A DNA stretch of 64,000 nucleotides from assembly GCA_022829145.1 (NCBI GenBank), contig CM040752.1, positions 32,578,586 to 32,642,585 on the forward strand, given 5' to 3'. Within the stretch, counting starts at the first letter, position 1. The number at the start of each line of letters is the position of its first letter. Of the stretch, positions 1 through 14,100 are shown one piece after another. A model generated the notes under the pieces. That model ran no database searches. It was not told where the DNA came from and was given only the letters and a program-made list of their open reading frames with translations. The stretch comes from Albula goreensis (lineage: Eukaryota; Chordata; Actinopteri; Albuliformes; Albulidae). A program made the translations under genes and the position numbers.

Positions 1-2454
1 TGCACCCCTGACCCCTCACCTAGCTATCTCACCCGACTACCAGGCTGTTTGTGGTCTGCCAATATCTGATTCAATGCCCTGATAATAACATGCAAGACAA
101 ACCATTAGCTCACTTAGCGAGAGAAAAGAACAATGAGAGAGCCATTTTTACTCTTGTCCTCATCTAGTGGACTGCAGTAAGGTTCAGTGTAAGTAGGTTC
201 TGTAAGGCTAGCTGTATACCTGCTTGTTTTGCAGACGGAGGGTATTTTAACTGTGTAGCTATGCTCTGACAAATTCATGTCGGATAAAATAATAAGGTGA
301 ATGACCCTGGGTGGCACAGGCCCAATCACGGATCACAAATAAAAATGACATCGTTGATGGGTGATTTTATTGGGTAATGCTCCATTGGGCAACTCTCGGC
401 TTGGTACATCAGGTGATGCAGAGGTTTGGAACTCCAGCGTGATTCCAAACGGTCCTCGGATTCTGAGGCCAGCCTAGCGACTGAGCCGATTCAAGCAGCT
501 GAGCACAGCACCTACCCATTTGGCAGCTGTGGCTGCCCCGGCCTGCTCCACTCAGCTCCAGGCCAGTCCCTCCAGTACCCAAACTCTGTGTCCTTGAGGG
601 GGTGTTGGGATGGGGGAAGGGGGGGTTTCCCTGATGCACCCTCAGCAGCAGCTGCTATTCTGAGCGCCATACATTCCAGCTCCGGCACAGGCACATTCTT
701 TCCACCAGCCATTCAAACGGCCGGGGCGGCCATACACACACACACACACACACATACACACACGCGCAAACACATGCGTGCACACAAAGAGGGCTCGATC
801 GGCTGCGTTTCACCCACAAACAAAAACACACACACAAACACATGCACAGGCATACAGAACACATAATCTCTCTCTCCCACTCTGTCACACACACACACAC
901 ACACACGCACATGCGCACAAACACACACAGCATGCATGGTCTCTCACTTTGTCACACACATGTGCACACACAATACGTCCCTTTCTCTGTCTCACACGCA
1001 AACACACACACACACGGACACACACACATGCATACACATGCACACACACACACAATACATCTCTTGCTGTCTCACATACACACATAAACAATATATCCCT
1101 TTCTCTACCTCTCTCTCACACACACACTCACACACACACACGTGCACATATACAAATAGAGCAGTAACAAACAGACACAATAATACAAGCACACAATGAT
1201 TGGAGGGATCAGGTCTGTAACACTGTACCACCTCAGAGAGAGGCTGAGGAGAGGTGGAGATGACCTCACTCAGCCCGGCGCTCATTAATCATTTGGACAG
1301 CACAGCCAAAGTCATCATGTTTACGGTGAGATATCTATCACCACGGAGACCGAAGAAAAGGCAGGCATGTGACCTAAACAGCCAGCCAATCAGGGGGGCA
1401 TTTTTGCATAATCTCAACTAGACTGTCGCCATAACCATGTGCAAGTCATCTTAAAAAACATCACCAGACACCGCCCCCAAAGATACTAGGAGACCAGGGA
1501 CCCCAAATAAACCAAAGGCACAAGATGCTTACAGACATCCTGGAGATAGCTAAGACCCACCCCTCAACCTCTTCAGCCGGCCTCCTGCATACCCCCATGT
1601 AACACACAACACACCTTCATCCAGTCATTTCCTGTCTCTCTGCCTGACCAGCAACAGCCTCATGTGACCACAGACCTGGTCATGTGACCCACAATGTTCA
1701 CCCTCGGAAATAATATTCTTCTGTGTCAAAATGTATTTTGTTATTCTTTCCACTCTTTCTTTGGACATGGGTGGGTTTCTCGCTGAAATGTGCTGCAAAC
1801 CCTCTGAAAGCATGGGGAGGCCGTCTCTCTCCCAAATTCAAAGCCTTCCTGGATACAAGTGTCCAGACACTGTCACCTGAGCCACTGGGACAACCAGACA
1901 GACTGAAAGACACGCAGACATACGGATGGACATGCAAGCCAAGGCAAGCAGGCAGGCGCACTGGCACATACACTAAGAGGCCATCTGACCACACACTCCC
2001 TCCTACAGACCCCCATGTTTACAATGCAGATGATTGTGAAATCTGTTTTTGTCAGACTTTGAACGAGTTCCACAGAACATAATTTGCATGCTTGAGAGAT
2101 GTTCTACATCCACAGAAAATGGACACACACTCACAAACAAAAAAAACACACACACACAAGCTGAAGACACACTCTCAGAGGTGCTTGAAAGTTCTTAATT
2201 AATATGTTAAAAAACATAATCTTAAAATTGCAATTAAAATTATCACGATAACTTGCATACTACATTTGATCCACATTACCTAAAGGTCACAATAATCAAA
2301 AGGCCACTTTTGTAGTTACACAGATCAGGTACATTGACTTCAATAATTTTTGAGGGTGCTAGTCCTTTCCATTGAAAACCAGTTTACTGAACCTGTTGAG
2401 TCTTCCGTCTACCTGCCTCCCCACCCCCAACCCCCGGAGCCCAGTTACACTCAC
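1..2454. other. twf2 intron 2 (partial) with no other gene seen
   Basis: This stretch lies downstream of twf2 exon 2 on the minus strand, so it is most likely part of twf2 intron 2. I searched it for the next twinfilin exon (the part encoding the first ADF domain core) and did not find it. Apart from the CA/CT-rich simple repeat listed separately I see no gene here; the open frames are products of the repeat or are unrelated to any family I know. Confidence 0.6.
731..1145. repeat. Compound CA/CT microsatellite block
   Basis: About 415 bases of interrupted CA dinucleotide runs separated by CT-rich spacers such as ctctctctc and ctgtctcac. The spacer-plus-CA pattern recurs roughly six times, so the block looks like an imperfect higher-order array and not one decayed CA run. 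It creates long Thr/His or Val/Cys open frames on both strands that should not be annotated as genes. Confidence 0.9.
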
Positions 2455-5400
2455 CGTCCCGGATGACCACTTTGATGAGCCTCACAGCCCCCGCTCTCGC
2501 CTTGGCCAGGAACTCCCGCAGCTCCGCGGTCGCTATGAGAACCAGAAACATGATGGGGTCAGTGTGCCCCCAGAGCAGCCGTGCAGAATGCTCCTCTCAC
2601 TCGCGATCAGTCGCAAAAACGCTCCCGGAACAGCAGAGTACGCGGAGAGAACGCCGGGCGAGCTGGGTGTTTTGCTTTTTCCGAGAGACGTATACGGTAA
2701 GTCAGCGGCGTACACTTGGCGTCGGGCTTGAAACGGCGGTGTGCGTCAGGGAGAGAGTTCGCTTAAGAGCGTATGAGTCTGTGAGGGACACTGTGTCTCA
2801 GTAATTAGGGCAAGAACATGTGATCTGACAGAGAGAACCCGATCCCCCTATTCCCAAATTTAGCTGCCGTTCGCTCACGGCAAGGCCTCAGGTGACAAGG
2901 GGAGGGGACACTACCCGGCCCTCTCACCCGCCCCCCACCAGGGACCTGCCAAGACCAAAATCACCCACCCAGCAAATCAGAAAAATGGGAAGTTCCACCC
3001 AGAATGAATTGATTTTATTTTGACATCTGATAGCACAAAAGTTAAGACAAATGCTGTGAAATTCTATTACCCCATTACTGTAAATGATTGCCCCCAAAGG
3101 AAAATATTAATAGGCCCAGGTGGTGAAATCAACACTGTCTGCAGGGAAAGAAAACTGCCTTTTAAAACTGTCTCATAAATCTCATTAAAAAATGAAGGGA
3201 TGAATAAACAGAGAATATCAGTATTGTCCTGCCATTGAGAATATGGTACCATTCAAAGAGCAGCAGAGGAATACATTTTTCTATTATGCCATTTTTCTTC
3301 AGGTTAATATCAGAGTTGTTATGGGAGTTGCAGAATATCTTGTATTCAACAAAGTGTTCCCCTGCCTTCAAAAATATAATGAAATTATAATATAAAACCT
3401 GAAAAATTGTGGTTTGATCAGAAAAATAGTTTCTTAATGCTGCTGTTACACAGAAGAAAATGCCATTTTAGACCAAAGGTTTTTTTTTACAGAACGTCAA
3501 GTTTGTGATGAATTTTCATCAAACATGATGAGTCAGTGTGATGTCTGTACATATGCCTTTAAAAAAACCACACAGGAAACGCTTGATTTTTATTATTTCA
3601 TCAAAACTGTTGCTTTGTGCAGACTGTTCTCAGTGTGTTGGAGGTATGACCACCACTGCTTCACTTACAGGTGTTCTTTTTAAGACCTTTAAGGTAACTG
3701 TCATCCTGGGGAGGAACAGTCCTTATTTTGGGGAAGTATATTTGGGGAAATTCACCCCTTTTGAGGGGTGAATTTTATCATGTTTACTATGTTTTCATGA
3801 TTATTATTATTATGGCAAAACAAACGTTGAAGTTTAGACACAAACATACACCTACTGAGGCCTCGTCCAGCGCCCCTCTGCCCCCCGTCCTCCCGCGCGC
3901 TCCAGGTAATCCAACACATCCTGAGTATGAAAGATTCAGCAGCAGGTAACCCAGGAGAAGCGGGCAGAGGTGCTGGAACCCCACGCGCATCCGTCCCTGC
4001 GCTCTGGTTACCGCTGACCTCAGCCGCGCGGAGGGGTCGGGTTCAGCCCCGTCACCTGGGCAGAGCGCCGCACGCACATGCAACGCTGGCCTTGCATGCA
4101 TGGGTGCACAGACCCATGAAAGACTGCATCCGCATACACACTCAGGTGCAAGCGCCAGTAAACCATCCAGCTGCCGCAACGTTTCAAAACCATAATGGCC
4201 GTCTTTAAATATAGTGTTAAAAAAACAAGTTTAGACAAGAAATTTATTTAATCTGTGGTGTAAAAAAACATAAACTCACACCTCTCCACTGCTGGGCAAG
4301 TAGTTTGGATTTGCAACTGGGTCACTGTGTCACAGTCTCAAGACTAACCAATCCAGACAGCATGTTTAGATCTTCCTTCATCTTTCTGTAGTAAAGAATG
4401 ATGACAGTCTTTTTATATGGGGTAAACACATGGTACACTTTTTAAAACTGTGTACTTCCATGTTTAAACACTTACTTTATCATTTATCAAAAAAGATGAA
4501 CATTTTTAAAACTGAATTTAAGAACTTCCATGTAAACTTCTTAGAGGTTATGACAACTGATGGCCAAACTTTTGCAATTCAGCTCTATATTTGAAAAATA
4601 GCTAGCCTGTATTATGGATACCTTGAAGGATTGTTCAAGAGCTAACCTTTTCAAAATGCTTTACAAAAAGCAGACGCACCACTAATTACATACTGATTAT
4701 GTCGTCTGAGGATGACAGAGTAAGCATATACTCAATTTGTTCACCTGCAAGTACCCGAGGAGTAACTGCTGGAGAGCGATGAGACTACCGAACTTAACCA
4801 CCTTATCCCTAATTTTCCCCAGCATGGTATAGGCTACATTGACTTTGCAGCAAGTGGGGATGCATCTACAGTGTGGAAGGAAGTGAGGGTCAGTCTTCAT
4901 ATGAATCAGAGGAGTCATGCATGTATATGGCTTCCCCCTTATGAGCTAGCTGGGAAAGGTCGCTGTGGAGGCCTGGTATGTTTGGCTCAGGCTCAGGAAG
5001 AGAAAAAAGGGGGAACCCACCCCGAAAATGTATTTAGGGGCTTGGCGGCTAACACGTAAGAGAACCTAAATTCTGAATGTACAGGAGGTCCTTGGTGCCT
5101 AAAAAGCACCAAGCGTGTCACAGGCAGAGAGAGTGTCATCCACAGGAGGAAGTGGCTCTGTACTTCTTCTTTCCTTGTCTCACACAAAGAGTGTCTCAGA
5201 GGCTGCTGGAATACTCCAGCCTCCACACTATCACACATTCACAGATTCACATTTTCCCCTGCCTTCCAGCTAAACCACTAACGCAGCGCAGAGTTATGGG
5301 GTAACACAGTCCTATAGATTTTCAGTCTTGATCGTGCCAGTTTAGACAGTGACCAGGGGTTCGTCAGACTGAAACCCAATTGTCTTTAGTGCTACTTTGT

Positions 5401-7469
5401 AGTGGAAGGGTTTGGTCACAAAAAAAAAAAAAAACCCATTTCATTACACAAAAGCAATGCCAGTGATTAATCTGCAGAGCTACACTATACCTGCACCAGC
5501 TGTGTTATGGTGAAGTGCTCTGGTCCAATGACCGTGCAAATCAGATAGTGGACTCCTTGATAAGGATGACTGGCAGTCACTGGCATGAGTCGTCATGGAT
5601 GTTCACAGTAATCCACTCATTTGATAATACCACCGTTTCAGCAAAGGGAAAGCTTGCCAATGTATTTCAAACCAGAGACAAAGGAAAAGCAGAGGGTAAA
5701 AGCTTTTGCTTCCTTAAGCCCATTTTCTTATCAGTGGTGAAGCACATTGGCCATCAACATGAAAGGATCAACATTGATTCCTGCAGTGGTCTTGAGGTAC
5801 AAAGGACACAGCTATGTAACCTTTTAGTGTTAAATGCCACTACCCTTCACTGTTGGCCCAGGGCTCTTGTCTGGGAATTGATGCTTTCAGTTTGTTTGTC
5901 AACAAGTGATTTTTTTCCCTTAATAGTGGATTTTGACAGATGGCTGGGTCTGTCTAAAGTCCATCGATTAGGCTGAGATCATACCAGATGAATAAGGACC
6001 AGGTTTGGGCTCCCAGCACCATGTCTCAAGTAGTGCTGGCTCCTGACTTGTGCTTATTTCAGAGCCTGTGATGCATTAAATTAGCCACATTTTCTCTGTG
6101 ACCCACTCCTCATGAAAATGTTGCTTAAATATATTCTAGGTTCTAAAATAATAAAATGTTTGTTTTTAATTACGTGTGTCAGAAATAACTGCGCACAATA
6201 TAGTGGTGTATACAGTTGGTGCAGGGTTTATTCTACCTGGGCCAACGGTGCAGTTAAATTGGTAGACAGCACGGCTCGTGGTTAGGAAGTTGTTGGTCTA
6301 ATGCCATTTTACATTTAGTAATTCCGAAGAAGGGCAATACCGTTGCATATTTGGGCAGAGTACTCCATCCGCATTGCTCCAGTAAGTATTCAGTTGTATG
6401 GATGGACATCGTTTAAAAATGTAAACGGTGCGCGTCGCTCTGGATAAGAGCATCTGCTAAACGTCTCAGTCTAATGTGTCTGGTGTGAATGTCATTGGAA
6501 AGTATTACCTACGGCTAGTTATTTTTTCATATGTCATTCCAAAACTCTCTTTAAACACCTATTCAAAAACCCAGCAGTGGGTCTCAGCGAACAATTTATA
6601 GTCTTTGTTCAAAATGACCTTGTGAAGTTTCTATGAATTGTGTATTTCAGGTAGAAAATAAAAACAATCATACTCATTCTTCTTTATTTTGCTATGCTCC
6701 ATAGCACAGAGAAAGTTATAGTAATGGACGAAGCACAGGTGGTAAGGAGCCATTCCCTGAGATAAAATAGAGGTGTGACTAAATGGACAAAGCCGTCCGA
6801 TAGTGATTCAAGCAACACAACGCGTAATTTCAGCCAAAACCAGTCTGAGAGAGCGAGTCACATTTCTAATGCGACGTTTCCAGGACACAGCGCTGCGCGG
6901 TCTCTCGTCATCTGCTGTTCACTGGGCCTGGAAAGGGGCGTTACTGAGGTGCCTCTCCACACGAATATCGCATCGCATCGCATCTGCTACACATTTTCTC
7001 CTCATGCCGCTTGATACAAACGTCTAACTGCAGGAACAAATCGATACCACACGGCTGAGGTTCTATTGCTTTCTTTGTTCCTCACAGTGCGTTTCATTTT
7101 GTTTCTCGGTGCTGTTGCACAGCGTATAGCGCAGCTTGATGTCACTAGAAAGCACTCAGGACTTGGACAGAATCAATTCATTTTTATTTGACAGAAGAAC
7201 CGTTAACCTAACTTTGAGCTTCCGGTAGTGGGGCGCATCCTGTCAACGACAGCATCGCTTTTGCGGCGCTCTCAGACAGCAATTCATACATTTTCGAAAA
7301 CTTTCTTTGAGCAGACAAACTCTATTGCATGCATCAATAACATGACATCACAGAGAAATTCTCGAAGAAGCCTACTTCTGACTAAGAAACAACACCTGAC
7401 ATTTCTAATTTTGCTGTGTAGCTAACGGGAGAGCGTCGCCTTACCGTGGATGCCCGTCTGGTGGGACAT
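2455..7469 (-). CDS. twf2: Twinfilin-2, first two coding exons (partial)
   Basis: Twinfilin binds actin monomers and caps filament barbed ends through two ADF-homology domains in the cytoplasm. Exon 1 is 7445-7469, only 25 nt, encoding MSHQTGIH plus one base and followed by a GTAAGG donor. Exon 2 is 2455-2532 (78 nt), between a CATAG acceptor and a GTGAGT donor. The joined start reads MSHQTGIHATAELREFLAKA, then RAGAVRLIKVVIRD, nearly the same as the N-termini of human TWF2 and TWF1. The phases agree: exon 1 ends in phase 1 and so does exon 2. The remaining exons would lie left of base 1. Neighbouring wdr82 and glyctk support twf2 over twf1, since TWF2 and WDR82 are close neighbours in mammals. 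Intron 1 is about 4.9 kb. Identification is firm; the choice of paralogue is slightly less so. Confidence 0.9.
3748..3775. repeat. Perfect 12-bp inverted repeat (hairpin)
   Basis: AAATTCACCCCT is followed by a TTTG loop and then its exact complement AGGGGTGAATTT. The 12-bp stem has no mismatches. It lies inside twf2 intron 1 and would form a hairpin in RNA from either strand. No function is evident. Confidence 0.8.
6243..6475 (+). repeat. Degraded tRNA-derived SINE
   Basis: The right end contains 'ctctggataagagcatctgctaaa' (only part quoted is CTCTGGATAAGAGCATCTGC), the tail hallmark of tRNA-derived SINEs common in fish. The left end has a decayed promoter-like stretch 'ttggtagacagcacggctcg'. 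The middle is not recognisable, so the left boundary is uncertain. Confidence 0.5.
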
Positions 7470-7700
7470 TGCAAAGAGATCCTCTAATTATTTTTAAGCG
7501 ATGGCAGTATATGATTCTTTTAAATTTTATTTTATTTCGTTGCGTGTGTATCCTTCCCCCTTCTTCTTGTTCACTCTTGCCCTCTGTCAATTAGATGGCT
7601 CTTCTCACACCGCTCAGCCTGCGGCAGCTAGGAAACATCTCGGGCCGCTCTCACTTCCGGATCTGTGTCGTCACCACAGTTGGATCTGAATTTGGGGGTT
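7470..7700 (-). promoter_or_regulatory. Likely twf2 promoter and 5' UTR
   Basis: CpG-containing sequence immediately upstream of the twf2 ATG on the minus strand. It includes an ETS-type site, ACTTCCGG, at 7653-7660. No TATA box is obvious. The location is inferred from the first coding exon; the transcription start itself is not visible. Confidence 0.45.
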
Positions 7701-10700
7701 TCAGAGTTTTGGAGCTAACCACAGTCAGTCTGCAGCTTCATCGCCTTTTGTTGATGTAAGCTTTAAACGGTTTGGCTACACCGCGGTGACCACTTACCAA
7801 AAGCAATGTGACCTAAGGCTAACCTCAGCTGTCACTAATTTGCAAATGAATTGTTTCACTGGGGCAAATAAACAGTTACCCTAAAAGGAGAACCAAAAAT
7901 ATTCAGATATACAAATGGGTACCAAAGCTGCAGGTCACCGTTTTGATCCTGAGCTACAGTGACATGGAAACTAACAGCTGTTAGCTGCCAGTAGAAATGG
8001 GAGAGCCAGTTGTCAGAGAAACCGTTAAGTTCGTTGAACTGCTCTCAATGATTGATAATGACCGACACATAATGTTGTGCAAAGGGGAGCACAGTTTTTG
8101 ATTGCATCAGAGATTGAGAGCACATGGTAGCTCCACCCATTGTGTTCATGAACCCTGAGTCACCAGGTACCAGCGTTGTTACATACCTGGATTTGAACAT
8201 CAAAGGCGGTACTTTTTTTAGGCAGCCACCTACCCGCATCACTGAGAAACATTCAACCAAAATCTGAAGTTCCTTGAGGGTTAATGCTAAAATGATTAAA
8301 CTGTTGAGGACAGAATCCCCCTGTGTGAATTCATAATGGCACTTAATCCACTGTTCATTCATGCGCTGAAATGAGCAGCAATGACACAGTTTGAGAAACA
8401 CTGCCACTCACTCTCCGTAACAGTTCAGATGAGGTGCAAAGGTTTGAACTAATTATGATATTCTGCCATCATTATAATTCAGAAAATTCCCTTTTCTGTT
8501 TTATGGTATTAATAATTAAGATAGCTCAATTTAAATAAACACACAATGATGTGCATTGATAATTGAATATATATATAGTCTGGAAGATGTGTCAGAAAGT
8601 GTCAAATAAGAGTGAATCTTGTGAATGCAGGAAATATGTGTAAAAAACCCATATTACAGGTACATGGGGCATGGAGGGGGTCTACATCAAGCAGGGGACA
8701 GCCCTGATACCTGGAATGAGCACTGATGAATGATTGGGAGATGTTTGTGTGCGGTGCATAATGTGTGTGAGTTGTGTGGCACTGCAATATGAGAACGAGT
8801 GTTGTATGTATGTGTTACATGAGAGTGTTTTTCGGTGCCGTATGTGTGTGTATGTGAAGGGGGGGGCGGTCTTTAATAATGAATGCTTCCCGGGGCACTG
8901 TACACACCGGTAAGTGAATTATTGATGAGAGCATTACGGGCAGGATCATGTGATGTTGTGGCATAGATAGGGGACACTCGGCCGGATCACCCTTCCCTTC
9001 CTCCACTCTTCGGTTCACTCAGAGGTGCACTGTACCAGAGGGCTGTCACACTTTTCAAAGGATAATGATCGGTGTAAATGCCTGAATGACTGCGACACAC
9101 AGGATCTGTACACTTAACCTGAATTACTATGTCACAGCAGAAGCTTGACACACACTTCTGGACAAGTAATATGTCATTAAGTACATTGCAAGGTTTTTTT
9201 TTTTGTTTTGTTTTGACAAGACGTCTAGCTGAAACAACCATACTTAATACACTGGCATGCCTCATTGTATGGAGGCTTAGATTTTGGATGCTTTAAAATA
9301 AGTACTAGTCAGAATATGGCAATGTTAACCTTATCCACTCCACAGTGCCTATGATCTGTAGTATAGCTGTTTTGCAAATGTTTAGTTGAGAGGATTTTTC
9401 TCAGGGGTGTGTAATCCTATTCCAGGGCCTGTTTTGCTGTATCACCACAGTAACATACACAATCACGGTCTTCCTTATTTGTTGACTTTTACAATTTTAC
9501 ATGACTATTTTGCAGTACCTATCGCACAAATACCTCAACTCCACTAGGGTCTTGCTCCAAGTAATCAATACCAAATACATTATTTATGCATTTCAATATA
9601 CATTCCTATGACATCCACTCATGAATTGTGGACAAGACTAGTATGTGCATCCTCCGAGACATTAAGCGAACCTGGAAATTGTGCGCCAAAGAAATTTCTT
9701 TGTGACCTAAACAGAGGTCTATTGAAGAGAAAGATGATTTTTTAAATTCCTGAATTGGTAAATAATCTTGTCAACTTCAACAGCCTTGGTGTCAAGAGTG
9801 AGGGTTATTGAAATATTTGTGGGATTCACAAGCAGCACATTCATTATACTGCCTGCCCACTTGCTTGCCCAGTTAATGCTGCTCTCACTCCATTCGTCAG
9901 CAGCTCTCGACAGGTGCTAGTGTTATAAACTCCTTGGAGCTGGACTGTGTGGATGGGGTACGCAGCCAGTGGGCTTTTAGCTGATGACATCACGCACACA
10001 GATGATCATACCATAACCTAAGGGACATATAAATGTGACAATCGCTGTTCAGGAGTAAACTGTGTATCCAAGCAGCACTATTCCCTTTGAACAAAAATAA
10101 GTCTCGCCACCGGGTCCCATTAGTTTGTCCACAAAGATCTGCAATACAATCAAGACACAACCTAAGACCCGGATTAGGACATGAACAGGTCCTGAAGTGA
10201 CAACTGCAGAAAAGTTATGAAGGTCTTTTTTTTTTTATTGTTTTGACAATCTGTTCATTATGCAATAGAAAAGTTTTCACACATATAATCAAGGTCTTTA
10301 TTACAAAAGTATTTAACAAAATATGAATGCTTGCAGATGAGCCAGGACAAGTAAACCAATAATAATGCATTACAGCTTAGTCATGCATTTCTGATATATT
10401 ACCGTGAGGATCACATTACCAAAATCTAGGGCAGGGATAGACACAACGGACACTGTCCTGATTACAACTCAAATCCCAAATATTGGGATTGCAGTTGAGA
10501 ACTGTGAAGATGACATGGATGGTTCATACATTTACAATGTTAATCTATGTTGACCCTTTGACCCCGTTGCACATATCCCACAATGCAATGCCTAAAGGCC
10601 CGTTTGGATGGTAAAATGGTGTCACTCTGGCTCTTGACCACACACACTCAGACCAGACACATAAATAGAAAAATTCTGATTTGCTGTTCATGAGAGTTTG

Positions 10701-11159
10701 AAGCATTTCTAAAAAAATTATCATCTTTAAAAATCTCTGGAGGAGGTCCTGCCTTGTTTTATTCTGGATTAATGTACATGTAAGAAACAAGAATGTGTCT
10801 GAAGTCCAGGACACCAAAAAAAAAAAAAAAAAAAAAAAAATCAGACTCACCCAAATCTAACCCAAAGATGGAAAACAGAGGCTGAATTGCCAACACACCA
10901 CACAAACATCTTGACGCAGTTAACAAAATAAACAAAATAAAAAAAATAAAAAACATGCCTATCTAACCTCCTTATTTACACACTAACTCCCCAGTATCCA
11001 TCATCAACTTTTAGACTCCACACTTCAGATGGACAACAAGCAAGACTGAGTATGCTGCCCCCTTCTGGTCGAGACCGGAGTGTCTCCATGTTCTCCAACA
11101 CTCCTCGAGGAAGACACTGTTGCCTCAGACATGCCACGGTGTTCTAGAATGTCTCCTAC
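7701..11159. other. Intergenic DNA and wdr82 3' UTR
   Basis: No coding exon is recognisable. The right part, roughly 10.2-11.16 kb, is probably the long 3' UTR of wdr82: AATAAA motifs on the minus strand lie at 10234-10239 and 10297-10302. A 25-base A run spans 10816-10840. The rest is AT-rich DNA without features I can support. Confidence 0.5.
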
Positions 11160-14100
11160 TCAGTCATCAATAGTGGGCAACCAGAATGCCTGCAGAGAGA
11201 GAGAACAAGTCATGCTGGGTAAGCAAGCGTGGTTCTGGTAGGGTGACAACATTCGAGCAGCTTGTGTGTGGGAGAATAGGACTTTTTTTTCTTTTGCATG
11301 TCAAGAATTACATGCTTAGACATCTGTGATAGTAACAAAGCTTGCAAACTAGTAGTTATCCAGACAGTTAAGTCAACACAGTAACAAAGCCAGAGAACAC
11401 ATTTGTCATAGAAACTTACTCAACAGGATGCAAGAGGCATCAGAGAGCGATAAAGACAACACATTGTGCAATAACGGTTTTAAACTAGATGACATTTTTT
11501 TCCCCTCCATAACGGTTTAGTGTCCGCAGCATCCCTCTTCCAATGACTCAGGAGCAGCCACCAACAGGCCAACATGGTGACTTAAACCAAATGTGGGACA
11601 CACTGAACTGTCAAAATGCACGACAAACTAGTCTGTGCGTGTGCGAGTGATTGGAGAAAAGTCTCACCATGTTCGAGCAGGCACTGGCGAAAGTCATGAA
11701 CTTGGGGTTGAACTGGAGACAGGTGACGGGCCCTGTGTGTTTGCCATCCAGGACCGCCACTTTCATCCCGCTCTCTGCGTTCCACACATGGATCTTCCCA
11801 TCTTCCGAGCCTGAGGGTACACAGAACGGTTAAGGTGAGGGGGAATTTCGAGAGCTATCGAAGCATAGCATTAGCGGAGAACTATATGGGGGTGGGCTCA
11901 TCTTGGTTCCAAAGGCTAAGATAGGAAGACTGGAGCAGTTCTGGTTTTTGATTTTTAGTGGTCTCGGGGCTCACCGATCATGATGAACTGTGAGTCCGGA
12001 GTGAAAGAGGCCTCTAGCGTAACTCCTTTATTGTTGTTATAGCCCTGGAGAGAGAGGAGCACAAAACAGAGTGCACGTCAGGCAAGGTTTACAAGGTGTG
12101 TGGTGGTGCAAGGCAGAACGGGGGGAAGGGGACGGTGTATGTCCTCACCCCTAAAGAGTGCAGCATGGCCCCCTTGAAGGCGTCGAGCAGGCGGAGAGTG
12201 CCCCCATTGGTGGAGACGAGAATCAGCTTCCCATCATTGCTGAACTTCAGGCCCGTCCACTCGCAGGTTCGGTCATACTGAAGCTTGAAAGTGGCAAAAG
12301 GGCCCTAGGGAAGGGGGGGAAAGAACGAAAGAAAAAAATTACTAGCAGTCAAAACTAATGCTCGCATGTGCACTATCACACAGTGGCACAACCTTCAGTC
12401 TGCACATCTCAACATCAACACCACCGCAAAAGAGCAGTGCATGCATTTGCACTCCAACGCTCAGGCAGTGCACATGGACACCCCTTACCTTGTCAAAGGA
12501 CCGCAGATCATACAACTTGACCATCTCAGAGTTGACTCCCGCAGCGAAAATAAGCCCCTCGGGGTCAAACGAACACACAGGTTTTCCCTGCAAGTGCATC
12601 AGCCCCTGAGAAATACAAACAGAGAGTGGAGTTCAGACACAAGGACATAAACTCTGACTGGATTCCCAATTCAGGCTTAATAGCTTAGGGGAAAAAACCT
12701 GCAACAAAGCTGCTCTACAGAAAAGACATCTCTCCAAAAAGTCATTAGGAAGCACTTGGTAGACTATCACAGTTGAATGTTTTATCTATATCGTTGTATA
12801 ATCAACCCAATGCTAAGCAGTGGCTACACATTCAAAGTAAATGTTTACCATCAGAAACAGTAAAGGCTTTGGACACTGCTAAATCAGCCCACTATTAATT
12901 TATTGTTACATTGGAGTGTTTAAATCCATGTCAGCTTTTTTTAACATAATTATTGAAATGGTAATTGAAGGGCCCACATCTAGCGAAGTATGCTCACGAT
13001 TCATTCACTCAGTACAAAACAGTATCGCTCTCCACAAAATACTTAAATAGCATTTAAAATATTGATACTGAAAACAGTATCCTGCATTACCACTGGATGG
13101 TCACCATTAACGTGTGTGGGAAGGAACACCAGGACACACTGCTACTCTGAGAAGACTGTTTGACACACCTGACAGTTGGGAGATCGCAGGTCCCAGAGCC
13201 GGATGGTTTTGTCCAAGGACCCCGAGATGAACGTATCATCCACTGGGGACATGGAGAGAGCCACTACCCTGAAGAAACATAACAAACAGTTTGGAAAAAA
13301 ATGTAAGCTCTGAAACGCTTTATATTACAACAAAAATTTCATTACAAAATATAGCCGTCTAAAGCAAACGCTTCTGACTCCAATGTGCCACAACATACTA
13401 GCTATGCATATAAACACTTATGACACACCACCGGTTAAAGTGGGGACAAGAAACATCAAAACAGTTGCAGAGACAGTGTAGCATGGCGCCTGAAGAACAC
13501 AACATATTTCATGCTTTGTTACTACATGCCCATATTTTACTAAAGTTTGATGGCATTCTTGAGCCATTCTTCCACATTGGCCTCTCTTTCAGTGATTGCT
13601 ATTTGGCCTCTAATTCATCTTGAATCTGTCACACGCCTCCCACGCTGCTCCAACTGAAAGGTAATTGGCTGTGATTAAGCAGCGAGTAATTAGACAGGGA
13701 GATGGATAATTGTGTTTGGTGCAACACAAAACAAATTGCCACATTAACCAAATGTATTAAAATTGCTGGAATCTGTGGCCGGAATAAAGGATATTGTCTA
13801 AAAACAACTGCAGGGCACACTGCTCCACAAAGTGACTTCAGGTTGGGGGAGACAAAAAATGGATGCAGCCAAGCCATTTTATATGTGATTCATATATGGA
13901 ATACTATAAATATACTTTTACCAAAGGTTTGTACATGTTGGAAGTTGAACTTTACTGTCCACTGTATACATATATATCACCAGCTAGGTACAAGCAGATA
14001 GTGCAGGAACACAAGGGATGGACCAACTAAAACCAGTATCATGGATTGCTACAGATTCCTTACGAGAAGCTTTACAGATTTTGTAAGAAATTAAGCCAAA

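Larger units (their letters stand above)
2533..7444 (-). other. twf2 intron 1
   Basis: Intron of about 4.9 kb between the 25-nt first coding exon and exon 2. It contains a perfect inverted repeat at 3748-3775, a CpG-richer patch at about 3840-4110 with no exon I can recognise, and a degraded SINE tail near 6420-6475. A 153-codon open frame at 5515-5976 (+) resembles nothing I know and lacks splice or composition support. Confidence 0.6.

Noticed and set aside
426..1285. Overlapping open frames on both strands rich in Thr/His or Val/Cys
   Set aside because: They are translations of the CA/CT microsatellite and have no family similarity.
3840..4110. CpG-richer patch as an alternative first exon of twf2
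   Set aside because: No MSHQTG-type start was found there; the matching exon is at 7445-7469.
5515..5976. 153-codon open frame on the plus strand
   Set aside because: It lies inside twf2 intron 1, matches no family I know, and lacks splice or promoter support; a frame this long can occur by chance.
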